Assembly (NCBI GenBank): GCA_020628095.1
Contig: JAHDFP010000003.1
Location: forward strand, 124,001 to 188,000
DNA from: Saprospiraceae bacterium
GTDB lineage: Bacteria; Bacteroidota; Bacteroidia; Chitinophagales; Saprospiraceae
Length of the DNA stretch: 64,000 bases
Reading direction: 5' to 3'
The notes beneath the pieces were generated by a model, which saw only the letters and a list, made by a program, of their open reading frames with translations, ran no database searches and was not told the DNA's origin. Both the position numbers and the translations under genes were made by a program. This document shows, piece by piece, positions 54,201-62,741 of this stretch; the first letter of the stretch is position 1; each line of letters starts with the position of its first letter.

Positions 54201-54583
54201 TACATGTCAAAGCCAATACGTTTGCAAGTCAAATCTGGTATAGTAATGCAGATGGTGGCTATGATACAATTAAGTTGCCAGCACAATGTCAGTTTTCTTC
54301 TACTAACGCGATAGTTATACATGATGTGGATAGAGATGGTGATAAGGACTTACTATTAGGCGGTAATTTGTTCTCTTCTGAGGTGGAGACCAAACGTAAC
54401 GATGCGTCCATAGGACAGTACTTGGCAAATAATGGTAGCGGCAAATTTTCCTATATGCCTTATGGCAAATCTGGATTATGCTTAAGATATGATCTAAAAA
54501 ATTTAGAAATTATTGATAATAAAAGTCATAGTTTTTTATTGGCCGCTAATAACAATGGGCCACTTCAAATTTTGAAATTTTAA
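51284..54583 (+). CDS. FG-GAP/VCBS-repeat lipoprotein with ASPIC/UnbV domain
   Basis: 1099 residues with a lipoprotein signal (GIIVLAGC). An N-terminal propeller (~60-480) carries Ca-binding FG-GAP loops of DxDxDGxxD type (GDIDNDGLQDIYFTSN, DFDRDGDLDAYVLN, DFNNDGWQDIYVSNDF, DLDNDGDLDLVVNN). An ASPIC/UnbV domain follows at ~505-590 (RLISSLNKNLGIGARVTCYV...HRVRGYQSSSESIVHFGLG...DSLLVRWGNGHYQMIKNI). A second FG-GAP propeller fills ~640-1050 (GDVNNDGLEDFYIGAARGKSGRIYLQ, DIDGDGDIDLLVSS). This class is related to animal CRTAC1. Its place 3 bases after susD and just before a glycan-binding-like lipoprotein suggests a surface, Ca-dependent binding subunit of the importer; this is inference. Confidence 0.88.
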   Translation: MMSHIRLLVFGIVGIIVLAGCHNDNHDEIPLFNLLDSDVTGVTFSNNITETKLINYFTYPYLYMGGGVAIGDIDNDGLQDIYFTSNMNDNKLYRNVTTSGGGLKFEDITATAGVAGDDRWDTGVAMVDINADGWLDICVSVSGKWTSKKNILYINQGDRTFLERAEEVGLADEGHTTQTAFLDFDRDGDLDAYVLNYPPLHFKSPNFVYSQNALNPKIQTSDKLYRNDEGRFVDITEQAGVLNFGLGLGVSVADFNNDGWQDIYVSNDFAASDFFYINNQDGTFSNRIKESFPHTAYYGMGTDVADVDNNGLLDLMQVDMTPEDNFRSKANMASMNPDNFWEMISLDIDYQYMENAFQYNYGISADGIPLYGDMSRLTGTALTDWSWSPLFADFDNDGNVDLHITNGTRRDINNKDFFKKIEKETKLSDLEKSQKIPAMKIANYAFRNKGELAYDNVGEKWGLDYKGYSNGSAYGDLDNDGDLDLVVNNIDDVASIYENQSHENNWLRVRLISSLNKNLGIGARVTCYVNDKILMSESHRVRGYQSSSESIVHFGLGNVDRVDSLLVRWGNGHYQMIKNIRANQLLSIEYKESNLSFYSSHGLVENNRFSEIKLEVPFVHEENDHDDFEKEVLLPHAMSKFGPALAVGDVNNDGLEDFYIGAARGKSGRIYLQTKTGGFRISEENNFLEDAQHEDMDALFFDADNDSWQDLYIVSGGNEELPNAEYYRDRFYKNNNGRLIKSLTAIPEVMSSGSKVKGSDIDGDGDIDLLVSSRLMPQNYGKSSKSYLLLNESNADQITFKDVTNKNAPDFADLGMVTDFAWSDYDKDGDDDLVIIGEWMPVSFYNNDEGHFRLDRGVQKAKDSYGWWFSIAADDLNGDGRDDYVLGNLGQNYKYQTTDTEPFELYIDDFDSNSQNDIVLGYRQNGESYPVRGRQCSAEQIDNINDKYKTYNAFAAATLSEIYTESALSQSEIHVKANTFASQIWYSNADGGYDTIKLPAQCQFSSTNAIVIHDVDRDGDKDLLLGGNLFSSEVETKRNDASIGQYLANNGSGKFSYMPYGKSGLCLRYDLKNLEIIDNKSHSFLLAANNNGPLQILKF

Positions 54584-54594
54584 AATTTACGATA

Positions 54595-55836
54595 ATGAAA
54601 AAATCAATTAAACTAGCTTCATTACTACTATTGCCCCTTATAGTTTTGATCTCTTCCTGTGGAGAGGAAGAGTACCCTCAAGGTGTTATAGAATCTACTG
54701 CTCCGACGGCAAGTTTTACTGCAGTACCTTGGGATGCTAATCCTAACTATATAGTTCTTACTAATACAAGTTCTGGAGAGGGTATATTTTCAGCTTGGCG
54801 ATATAAGGCGGGTGCCTCTTATGTAAGAGACGAAAGTCCAGAACCAGATACGGCTTATTATCCTGACATGGGAATGTACGAAGTAACTTTACTTGTGGGT
54901 AATGATGCTGGGCAAGATTCTACGACTATCACGGTCACTGTAGATCAGAGAGATCCAGATTTGCCAGATCCTAACGCAGATAACTGTTTAGTGATAGGTG
55001 ATTTTGAGGATGGAGAAGTCGGTGGATGGAACTCCTGGGGACAAGATGTGTCCGTCGTGGATAACCCAAGTCCTTCGGCAGTTAATGCCTCCGACAAAGT
55101 ACTGAAAATGACGCAGACGGACCCTTTTTCACAAAACGCAAATTTGACTGCCGACTTCTATACGCCTAACGCAATAAAGATAACCGTCGATGTATATTTT
55201 GAAGTCGAGGGTTCTCTTAAGCTGCAGATAGAGCCAGATTTTGCTACGGGTTATTTTCAGGATGTGACACCAGGTTCTTGGGTGACATTAGAGTATGATC
55301 TACAAGGTCAGGTGGTGTCAGGTGGTGAGTATCCTTGGGTCTTGATTCAGGGAAATACGGCTGGAAATTATTATATCGATAATATAAAGTATTGTGCTCT
55401 GGATATAGCGGCTGATAACTGTGATCTTATAGGAGATTTTGAGGATGGTCAGGTAGGAGATTGGAATGCCTGGGGTCAGGATGTAAGCGTTGTGGATAAT
55501 CCAAGTGTGGATGCGGGTAATACATCTGCTTTAGTACTGAAGATGACACAAACAGATCCATTTGCTACTAATGCTAATAGGAGTATTCCGATAGTCACAG
55601 AGAATGCAACTAAGGTGACCGTAGACGTATACTTCGAAGTCGATGGTTCTCTTAAGTTGCAGATACTTGAGGATTTTGCCACAGGGTATTTCTTGGATGT
55701 TACAGCGGGTAGTTGGACGACACTGACCTATAATCTTGTAGGAGAAGTCAATGGGTCGGATGAGTATCCTTGGATATTAATACAAGGCAATACAGCTGGT
55801 GATTATTATATCGATAATATCCAATATTGCGAATAG
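54595..55836 (+). CDS. PKD-domain surface lipoprotein with duplicated carbohydrate-binding-like domain (SGBP-like)
   Basis: 413 residues; lipoprotein signal LIVLISSC (Cys22). A PKD domain (~35-120: APTASFTAVPWDANPNYIVLTNTSSGEGIFSAWRYKAG...DMGMYEVTLLVGNDAGQDSTTITV) is followed by two ~145-residue copies of a jelly-roll CBM-like domain, each starting with GDFEDGxVGxWNxWGQDVSVVDNPS and ending with YPWxLIQGNTAGxYYIDNIxYC. It takes the place of SusE/SusF-type surface glycan-binding proteins. 11 bases after the FG-GAP gene; a very strong terminator follows, closing the susC-susD operon. Confidence 0.85.
   Translation: MKKSIKLASLLLLPLIVLISSCGEEEYPQGVIESTAPTASFTAVPWDANPNYIVLTNTSSGEGIFSAWRYKAGASYVRDESPEPDTAYYPDMGMYEVTLLVGNDAGQDSTTITVTVDQRDPDLPDPNADNCLVIGDFEDGEVGGWNSWGQDVSVVDNPSPSAVNASDKVLKMTQTDPFSQNANLTADFYTPNAIKITVDVYFEVEGSLKLQIEPDFATGYFQDVTPGSWVTLEYDLQGQVVSGGEYPWVLIQGNTAGNYYIDNIKYCALDIAADNCDLIGDFEDGQVGDWNAWGQDVSVVDNPSVDAGNTSALVLKMTQTDPFATNANRSIPIVTENATKVTVDVYFEVDGSLKLQILEDFATGYFLDVTAGSWTTLTYNLVGEVNGSDEYPWILIQGNTAGDYYIDNIQYCE
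54979..55836 (+). repeat. In-gene tandem duplication, 435-bp period
   Basis: Two copies begin with gataactgt at 54979 and 55414, 435 bases (145 codons) apart, and encode the two CBM-like domains. Many stretches are near-identical (ttttgaggatgg, gtcgtggataa/gttgtggataa, atatacttcgaagtc-type segments). Confidence 0.85.
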
Positions 55837-55863
55837 AGGTTACACATTGTTTTTTCATATTTA

Positions 55864-55894
55864 CTGAATGCGCATAGGCGCATTCAGGTTTTTT
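55864..55894 (+). terminator. Strong rho-independent terminator after the SusCD operon
   Basis: CTGAATGCGC-ATAG-GCGCATTCAG, a perfect 10-bp stem with a 4-base loop, then G and six T residues. Confidence 0.95.
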
Positions 55895-55909
55895 ATATTT
55901 TAGACTATT

Positions 55910-57286
55910 ATGACAAATTGTATTAACCACTTCTCGACTTTTATCTATTCGCTTTTGATTGTGATTTTTGTCCTGTCATGTAACAGTGGTGAAGAACCTA
56001 TGACGGGCGGCGAAATGATGTTCGATCTTGTCCCGCCTTCTGGGATAGAAATCTCAGCCGTAAGTGAGACATCATTTAGGGTGGAATGGAATAGAGTGGA
56101 AGGGGCCGAATATTATGAGGTGACGGTGGCTAGAGATATGCAGTTAGATGATGGTGTTGTACCTTACATTGATCTTAGAGAAAATGGTCTTGGAATTAAT
56201 GTTATTAACCTACAGTCTAGTACAACTTATTATGTCAGTATAAGAAGTGTTATAAATGGAGAAGAGTCATCTCTATCTAATCCAGCGGAGGTCACAACAC
56301 TATCAGAACCCGATCCAGAGCCCGATACAGCACTTAAGGATGTGGCGACTACTTTTGCGATGGGTATGGCGGTAAGATCATCTTGGCTGACTGGCCAACA
56401 TGATGCAGTGCTAAGAAGAGAATACAATAGTCTGACCGCAGAGTTTGAGATGAAAATGAATATCATGTATCCTTCAGAAGGAAGGTTTGATTTTTCGAGG
56501 GTTGATGCGATTGTGGATTATGCGGAGGCCAATGATATGCATGTCCACGGACATGCTCTGATATGGCATGCGGCGACTCCCGACTGGGTGGAGAATTTTT
56601 CTGGAACGGATGAAGAGTTCGAAGAGATGGTAGAAGACTATATCAAAACGACGGTGTCGAGATATCAAGGAAGAGTACGATCCTGGGATGTGGTCAATGA
56701 GGCTTTTGATGATGGGAGTGGTAATTTGCGCAACACGGTATTTCTCAGACGCATGGGGTCAGATTATATAGAGAAATGTTATCGATGGACGAGAGAGGCA
56801 GACCCCGATGTACTTATTTTTTATAATGACTACAATATGGTTATAGATGATACCAAGCGCGGTGCGGCTGTAGCTATGATAGATGATTTTATTGCTCGTG
56901 ACGTGCCTGTAGATGGTTTCGGTTTTCAGATGCATATATCCTATCAGGGACCTTCTAAATCCAAAATTGCCAGTACGGCCAAAGAGATTACGGATAGGGG
57001 ATTGTTATTGCATTTTTCAGAATTGGATATCAGAGCTAACCCTAACAATAATATATCCTCGTTGTCAGAAGAGAGAGCAGAACTACAAAAGGCAAAGTAT
57101 AAAGAGGTCACGGAGGTATATAACAGCATTCCAGACCAAAGTAAATTCGCGCTCACGATATGGGGAATGAGAGACAACGAATCATGGCTTCTTGACTTTT
57201 GGGGACATATTGATTGGCCTTTGCTGTATGATGAGCAGTTCAACATAAAGAAAGCACACACAGGTATATTGGAAGGGTTGGAATAG
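55910..57286 (+). CDS. GH10 endo-beta-1,4-xylanase with N-terminal Fn3 domain, lipoprotein
   Basis: 458 residues; lipoprotein signal LIVIFVLSC. A fibronectin type III domain (~40-130: PPSGIEISAVSETSFRVEWNRVEGAEYYEVTVARD...SSTTYYVSIRSVINGEESSLSNPAEVTTL) precedes a GH10 domain: FEMKMNIMYPSEGRFDF, HGHALIWHAATPDW, SWDVVNEAFDDGSG (Glu264, acid/base), GFGFQMHISYQGPS, LLLHFSELDI (Glu371, nucleophile) and ALTIWGMRDNESWLLDFW. It differs from the first GH10 in this locus by its Fn3 domain and in the GH10 region (HAAT versus HSQI after the conserved W), so the two probably divide substrates or location. Starts 16 bases after the operon terminator. Confidence 0.94.
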   Translation: MTNCINHFSTFIYSLLIVIFVLSCNSGEEPMTGGEMMFDLVPPSGIEISAVSETSFRVEWNRVEGAEYYEVTVARDMQLDDGVVPYIDLRENGLGINVINLQSSTTYYVSIRSVINGEESSLSNPAEVTTLSEPDPEPDTALKDVATTFAMGMAVRSSWLTGQHDAVLRREYNSLTAEFEMKMNIMYPSEGRFDFSRVDAIVDYAEANDMHVHGHALIWHAATPDWVENFSGTDEEFEEMVEDYIKTTVSRYQGRVRSWDVVNEAFDDGSGNLRNTVFLRRMGSDYIEKCYRWTREADPDVLIFYNDYNMVIDDTKRGAAVAMIDDFIARDVPVDGFGFQMHISYQGPSKSKIASTAKEITDRGLLLHFSELDIRANPNNNISSLSEERAELQKAKYKEVTEVYNSIPDQSKFALTIWGMRDNESWLLDFWGHIDWPLLYDEQFNIKKAHTGILEGLE

Positions 57287-57336
57287 TCTTCAACGAGGAG
57301 GTTATAGGTATAAGCAACATTCCAAAATTTACTTGT

Positions 57337-57380
57337 CATTAGTGTAGGTCTGACATTTGTTAGGTCAGACTAATGTTTTT
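57337..57380 (+). terminator. Terminator-like hairpin after the second GH10 gene
   Basis: GTCTGAC ... GTCAGAC (7 bp) with outer CATTA ... TAATG pairs and a bulge, followed by TTTTT; 50 bases after the stop codon. Confidence 0.6.
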
Positions 57381-57404
57381 AATTGAGACAGATCAGAACA
57401 TAAT

Positions 57405-58523
57405 ATGATAAAAAGCATAGCTGTATTTTTTATACTCTTTTTTATCGGCTGTAAGTCTACGACTGGGGATAGGGCTAATATGGAAGAGAAGAATGCTACA
57501 GCAAATGAGCAGTCAAAAGGTGCTAAGTACGAACCGAAAGATGGTCGATGTATACTTTTCGTTGGGCAAGAATTAGAGGCCATTGGGGGATTAGAAAAGT
57601 GGCAAGACGGTTACATGGATCATTTTGATAGACCTGGCGGTTTTACTATGTACACTAAAATAAGACCTGGCGACGAAGAGTTTGGATTTACTTATGATGG
57701 CTTAGCAGGTATACATACGACTGATGACTGGGGGGATGGTCCTAGTAATATGTCCTTACAAATTGCAGATTCTGATTTTCAAGGTATGGCTTTGGCCATA
57801 GGATTAGAAATAGTAAATCACGAAACAGAAATAGCCGATGGAGAACTTGATAGTTTGGTTCTCGATTTGGGATATTGGCTGAAAGGGTTAGGAGACAGAC
57901 CGGTTTTTTTAAGAATAGGATACGAGTTTGCAGGTTCTTGGAATAATTATGACAGAGAGGATTATATAAGATCATTCCAGAGGATCAGGACCTTATACGA
58001 TTCTATAGGCGTCAGCAATGTAGCCTATGTCTGGCAATCTCATGGTAGCGGAGAACCCCTTGATTTGTTGGAGTCTTGGTATCCGGGAGATGCGTATGTA
58101 GATTGGTGTGGATTTTCATTTTTTGCATGGTGGGATCAAGTTAATATGATAGAATTTGCTCGTCAAAAAGGCAAGCCTGTATTCATCGCAGAAGCCACAC
58201 CTACTCTTAAACATCCGACTAAAGAAGGCGGAAAAACGAAAGAAACGATACTATCTAATCCAGCCCAGGCCAAAGAGGCATGGGATCAGTGGTTTATTCC
58301 TTTTTTCGATATGATATATGATAATCCAGATGTCGTGAAAGCCGTGAGTTATATCAATTGTCACTGGAAAGCGCATCGGATGTGGTATGATAATCCGACT
58401 TTTCAAGATGTCGATGCTAGACTACACACGAATAAAGAAATAGCCAATCTATGGAAGGTAGAAACAGATAAAGATGTATTTGTCAAGGCATCACCAGATA
58501 TATTATCTGATCTTAAAATCTAA
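57405..58523 (+). CDS. GH26-type endoglycanase lipoprotein (mannanase/xylanase class)
   Basis: 372 residues; lipoprotein signal FFILFFIGC (Cys16). Retaining GH26-like fold: early strand GRCILFVGQELEAIGG, LRIGYEFAGSWNNYDREDYIRSFQRIR (Glu174, predicted acid/base), VAYVWQSHGSG and KPVFIAEATP (Glu263, predicted nucleophile). In GH26 mannanases the residue before the acid/base is His; here it is Tyr173, so mannan specificity should not be assumed. GH26 also contains beta-1,3-xylanases, and the neighbours favour a xylan-type substrate. Probably its own transcript, between a hairpin upstream and the regulator gene. Confidence 0.82.
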   Translation: MIKSIAVFFILFFIGCKSTTGDRANMEEKNATANEQSKGAKYEPKDGRCILFVGQELEAIGGLEKWQDGYMDHFDRPGGFTMYTKIRPGDEEFGFTYDGLAGIHTTDDWGDGPSNMSLQIADSDFQGMALAIGLEIVNHETEIADGELDSLVLDLGYWLKGLGDRPVFLRIGYEFAGSWNNYDREDYIRSFQRIRTLYDSIGVSNVAYVWQSHGSGEPLDLLESWYPGDAYVDWCGFSFFAWWDQVNMIEFARQKGKPVFIAEATPTLKHPTKEGGKTKETILSNPAQAKEAWDQWFIPFFDMIYDNPDVVKAVSYINCHWKAHRMWYDNPTFQDVDARLHTNKEIANLWKVETDKDVFVKASPDILSDLKI

Positions 58524-58556
58524 AGCTGTACATTTAGTTATCTAATTATCGTTTTT

Positions 58557-61500
58557 ATGGGCGATCATTTCTGGTTAAAGAAAACTCTGTTCTTAGTAAT
58601 CTGTAGTTTTTTATTTATTGGAAATATCCAAGCCCAAAGCAAATTACCTGTCTTTGAATTTGTCAATACCTACGAAGGATTTCCCAAAAGGGGTGTGACT
58701 TCTATTACCACGGATGACCAAGGTTTCTTGTGGGTCGGTATGCATGGAGCTGGATTATATAAGTATGACGGCATCAATTATATCTCATATAATAGAGAGT
58801 CAGGAGATACCACATCTATTAACAGTAATGTCATACATGCAGTATATAAAGATAGTCAAGGAAGATTATGGATAGGCAGCGATGGTGGTCTTAATCTATA
58901 TAATCGCTCGCTAAATAACTTTACAGATATACCTTTCGATGGACATCATGTCGACCGCGACCAGCAGATGATAGTTCTTTCTATTATAGAACATCAGGAT
59001 GGTATGATTTATTTAGGGACTAATTACAACGGGACATTTGTATTAGATCCTGATACTTATAAAATAAACCCTGTAGAATATAAAGGAAAGGATGAGCAGC
59101 TAGGCTTGCCTCATATTTTAGGATTTGCAACGAGTTCTTCTGGAGAGATTTTGGTAGGCACTAATTTGGGACTAAAGCGAATAGATGCTGATAAGGGTAT
59201 ACTAGTGGATGCATATATTATCACCGAGGAAGGTAATATAACAATGGATTTGCCCATTCAGTCAGTGCTGGTAGATGATCTAAATAATTTATGGATAGGC
59301 AGTCAAAACGATGGCATTTTCAAATCTTCCTGTCTTAATTCCAAAGCCACTTCATTGAAATATCTAGAGCATTATCCTGTAACCAATAGACGAGTGATGT
59401 CGATGGTGCAAAGTAGGGAGGGTTATATATATGGAGGTACTGAAAATGATGGTCTATATATATTGAGTCGAGAAGGCGAAGTACTCAGAGAATTGCGATA
59501 TGACAGAAACGAAGAAAATGGAATCAAATCAAATTCTATATGGAAAGTATTTATCGACGATTCTGAGCGATTATGGTTGGGATATTATGACAAAGGCATA
59601 GATATATATGATCCTAATTATAGAAAATTTCAGACGCTGACTAATTTATTTCCAGAGGCGAGCATACTCAATTATACTTCGGTAACTGGCATCGTCAAGG
59701 ACGAAAATGGAAATCTGTGGGTCGCAACTGATGGTAGTGGAATTTTCTTTTTGGATTTGAAAGAAAGAAAAATTAAGTCTTATCTGAATAAAATATATGC
59801 CAATACAATTGGTGCCGCTATACAGTCGATATTCATAGATAGCGAAGGAAATATATGGGCAGGTGACTGGAACGAGGGTGTTTTTTTTCTGGAAAAAGGC
59901 AAAGACCAATTTCTTAATTATAACATGGATAATACCAATGGTGGTCTCGTCACTAATCGCGTCGTCACCATTGCAGAAGATGCCAAAGGTAAAATGTGGT
60001 TTGGTACTTGGGGTAAAGGCATTCATTCTTATGATATAAAAACAAAAAAATTCTTGCATCGTAATGATGCCTTAATTACTGATCACGGACTAGCATATTA
60101 TGATGTCAGAAAAATATTGGTGGATAGTAATGATGACCTATGGCTCGGCTCGACTAAGGGTTTTTATAAATTATCACTGGATGAGAATAATGAAGTCGTA
60201 GAGCTTATTGATTACAAAGAGATATGGAAGGATCAGTTTGATATAGATAACAGTTTTAGCAATGTGTTGTCTTTATACAAATCATCAGATAATACATTTT
60301 GGATTGGTACCGAAGGTGCGGGATTGCTATCCTATAATCCAGAACTTGATTCTGTTATAAGTTATAATGACAAAAATGGATTTCTCCAAAGAACGACCTC
60401 CGCAATAATGGAAGCCAGTCCAGGTCAGATGTGGGTCAGTGGTCGATCAGGTCTATCACATATTAATACTTCGTCTGGAGTTATAAAAAATTATTCCGAG
60501 GCCGATGGACTAATCTCTAATGATTTCAACTATAACTCTGTGATGAAAGATAATCAGGGTAGGTTGTATTTCGGTAATGTTATGGGCGGAGCTAATTACT
60601 TTGATCCAGATTCTATTCCTACTAATCAATCAGACATAAAAGTTTATCTCACCAATCTAAGAATATTCAATAAGCCAGTATCCGTGGGAGAAGAAAAGTC
60701 TCCTTTAGTACAGACTCTAGAAGTTACTGACGAAATAACTTTTGATTATATGCAATCTGTATTTACGATAGAGTATACAGGAATAAACTTTACCAGACCT
60801 GAGAAAAATCAGTTTGCATATTATCTGGATGGATTAGAGGATGATTGGAATTATGTAGGTAGTAATAGAAGCGCGACATATACATCATTGCATAGTGGAG
60901 ATTATGTATTCAAAGTCAAAGCGGCGAATAATGATGGAGTATGGAGCGAAGAACCCGTAGAACTTGCCATCAAGGTTTTGCCGCCCTGGTGGTTATCTAA
61001 TACGGGTTTTGTTATATACATTTTTTTATTCTTGCTTTCTTTATATGTGTTCTATTGGATGATGCGCAAGCGTGTATTAGAGCGTAAGGAAATTCAGAAC
61101 GAGAGACAAAATCGACAGAAGGAAAAAGAACTAAACAAGAAGAAGATTCAGTTTTTTACTAATATTTCACATGAGTTTAGGACGCCTCTGACTCTGATAG
61201 TCAATCCTCTGGAGGACATTATAAGTAACGAGATAATTGACTTACCTGATGAAGTAAATACCAAGCATCAGATAATCCATAAGAATGCAAAGCGTCTAGA
61301 ACGCCTCATCAATGAATTGATGGATTTTAGAAAATTAAGTTTTAACAAACTTAAGGTTCGTGTGCAGAAAACGGAAGTTGTTTCTTTTGTACATTCTGTG
61401 TCTGAGTACTTTAACGGCGAAGCCGTGGATAAAGATATTCGATTCCAAATAAATTCATCAGTAGATGAGCAGTATGCCTGGATAGATTCTGGTCTTATAG

Positions 61501-62726
61501 AGAAGGTTTTATTTAATTTATTATCTAATGCCTTTAAGGTTACTCAATCTGGTGGTAAGATAACGATATCTATAAGGACGCAAGAGCAAGTATTCCCTGA
61601 AATAGATACCGATAATAATAAACCCTCACTGTCTATTACAGTTTCTGATACAGGGCCAGGATTATCTCAAGAACATATTCAGCATATTTTTGATAGGTTT
61701 TACCAAGTGGAAAATCTTAATAAATCTTATTACGGTGGGACTGGGATAGGTCTGGAAGTAGTCAACAATTTTGTCAAATTACATAAAGGAAAAATAGAAG
61801 TAAAAAGCGAGCTAGATGTGGGAACTGAGTTTACGGTTTTCCTACCTATAGAGAAAAACTACTTAACAGATAGCACTAAGGTAACCCAAAAGAAATCGAT
61901 ACAAAATAGGCCAAATGGAGTAGTAAACGGTTCTACAATTAAGTCACAATCATCAGACTCCAAATCCGTGACGATACTAATAGTGGAAGATAATATCGAA
62001 TTACAAAATTATCTTAAAACGGAGCTACAGAAATTATATCATATCAAAACCGCATCAGATGGATCAGAGGGACTAAAAGTGGCCTTGGAGACTTTGCCAG
62101 ATCTTATTATATCCGATGTGATGATGCCTATGATAGATGGCTTCGAGTTGTGCAAGAGCATTAAGTCAGATGTGCGGACCTGTCATATCCCTGTATTAAT
62201 GCTAACCGCGAAGTCAAATGCTGATGAGCAGGTAAAGGGTATTGATCTGGGGGCAGATGCATATATAACAAAACCGTTCAATATGCAACTGCTAAAATCT
62301 AAGTTGCAACAGCTGCTACAAAGTCGTCAGATTATATTCAATAAATATTTCAATGATATAAGCGAAACCAAGCTTAGTAAAGCGACCTCAGCCTTAGATA
62401 AGGACTTTGTACGAAATATGCTTAAGATTATACACCAGAGAATCGGTGATACAAAGTTGAATGTAGAAACTCTATCAGATGCCCTTTTTCTTAGTCGCAG
62501 CCAGTTGTACAGAAAAACAAAAGCCCTCACAGGAATGAGTGTCAATGAATTTATAAGAAAGATAAGATTAGAGGAGGCTAAGAAGTTGATAGAAAATGGA
62601 AATATTAATATTTCAGAAGTCTGCTATGGTGTTGGGTTTTCTTCTCCATCTTATTTTTCCAAGTGCTTCAAGGAACAATTCGGTATGCTGCCCACGCAAG
62701 CCATCAGTCAGAACGTGAGAAAATAA
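58557..62726 (+). CDS. Hybrid two-component system sensor kinase / AraC-type regulator (HTCS)
   Basis: 1389 residues combining sensor and response regulator. Signal peptide (LFLVICSFLFIGNIQAQ), ~14 Reg_prop propeller blades (GFLWVGMHGAGLYKYDG, RLWIGSDGGLNLYNR, NLWVATDGSGIFFLD, KMWFGTWGKGIHSYD), Y_Y_Y domain (~735-815), transmembrane helix (~818-840, FVIYIFLFLLSLYVFYWMM), HisKA with His872 (FFTNISHEFRTPLTL), HATPase (NLLSNAFKVTQSGG, SDTGPGLSQEHIQHIFDRFYQ), receiver with Asp1187 (LIISDVMMPMIDGFELC), and a C-terminal AraC HTH (LSDALFLSRSQLYRKTKALTGMSVNEFIRKIRLEEAKKL). Such proteins sense an oligosaccharide in the periplasm and activate the adjacent utilisation locus. It closes the locus. Confidence 0.96.
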   Translation: MGDHFWLKKTLFLVICSFLFIGNIQAQSKLPVFEFVNTYEGFPKRGVTSITTDDQGFLWVGMHGAGLYKYDGINYISYNRESGDTTSINSNVIHAVYKDSQGRLWIGSDGGLNLYNRSLNNFTDIPFDGHHVDRDQQMIVLSIIEHQDGMIYLGTNYNGTFVLDPDTYKINPVEYKGKDEQLGLPHILGFATSSSGEILVGTNLGLKRIDADKGILVDAYIITEEGNITMDLPIQSVLVDDLNNLWIGSQNDGIFKSSCLNSKATSLKYLEHYPVTNRRVMSMVQSREGYIYGGTENDGLYILSREGEVLRELRYDRNEENGIKSNSIWKVFIDDSERLWLGYYDKGIDIYDPNYRKFQTLTNLFPEASILNYTSVTGIVKDENGNLWVATDGSGIFFLDLKERKIKSYLNKIYANTIGAAIQSIFIDSEGNIWAGDWNEGVFFLEKGKDQFLNYNMDNTNGGLVTNRVVTIAEDAKGKMWFGTWGKGIHSYDIKTKKFLHRNDALITDHGLAYYDVRKILVDSNDDLWLGSTKGFYKLSLDENNEVVELIDYKEIWKDQFDIDNSFSNVLSLYKSSDNTFWIGTEGAGLLSYNPELDSVISYNDKNGFLQRTTSAIMEASPGQMWVSGRSGLSHINTSSGVIKNYSEADGLISNDFNYNSVMKDNQGRLYFGNVMGGANYFDPDSIPTNQSDIKVYLTNLRIFNKPVSVGEEKSPLVQTLEVTDEITFDYMQSVFTIEYTGINFTRPEKNQFAYYLDGLEDDWNYVGSNRSATYTSLHSGDYVFKVKAANNDGVWSEEPVELAIKVLPPWWLSNTGFVIYIFLFLLSLYVFYWMMRKRVLERKEIQNERQNRQKEKELNKKKIQFFTNISHEFRTPLTLIVNPLEDIISNEIIDLPDEVNTKHQIIHKNAKRLERLINELMDFRKLSFNKLKVRVQKTEVVSFVHSVSEYFNGEAVDKDIRFQINSSVDEQYAWIDSGLIEKVLFNLLSNAFKVTQSGGKITISIRTQEQVFPEIDTDNNKPSLSITVSDTGPGLSQEHIQHIFDRFYQVENLNKSYYGGTGIGLEVVNNFVKLHKGKIEVKSELDVGTEFTVFLPIEKNYLTDSTKVTQKKSIQNRPNGVVNGSTIKSQSSDSKSVTILIVEDNIELQNYLKTELQKLYHIKTASDGSEGLKVALETLPDLIISDVMMPMIDGFELCKSIKSDVRTCHIPVLMLTAKSNADEQVKGIDLGADAYITKPFNMQLLKSKLQQLLQSRQIIFNKYFNDISETKLSKATSALDKDFVRNMLKIIHQRIGDTKLNVETLSDALFLSRSQLYRKTKALTGMSVNEFIRKIRLEEAKKLIENGNINISEVCYGVGFSSPSYFSKCFKEQFGMLPTQAISQNVRK

Positions 62727-62741
62727 TATTTTTGTCTTGCG

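Noticed and set aside
56913-57170. 85-codon + ORF inside the second GH10 gene
   Set aside because: Alternative-frame shadow of a strongly supported gene.
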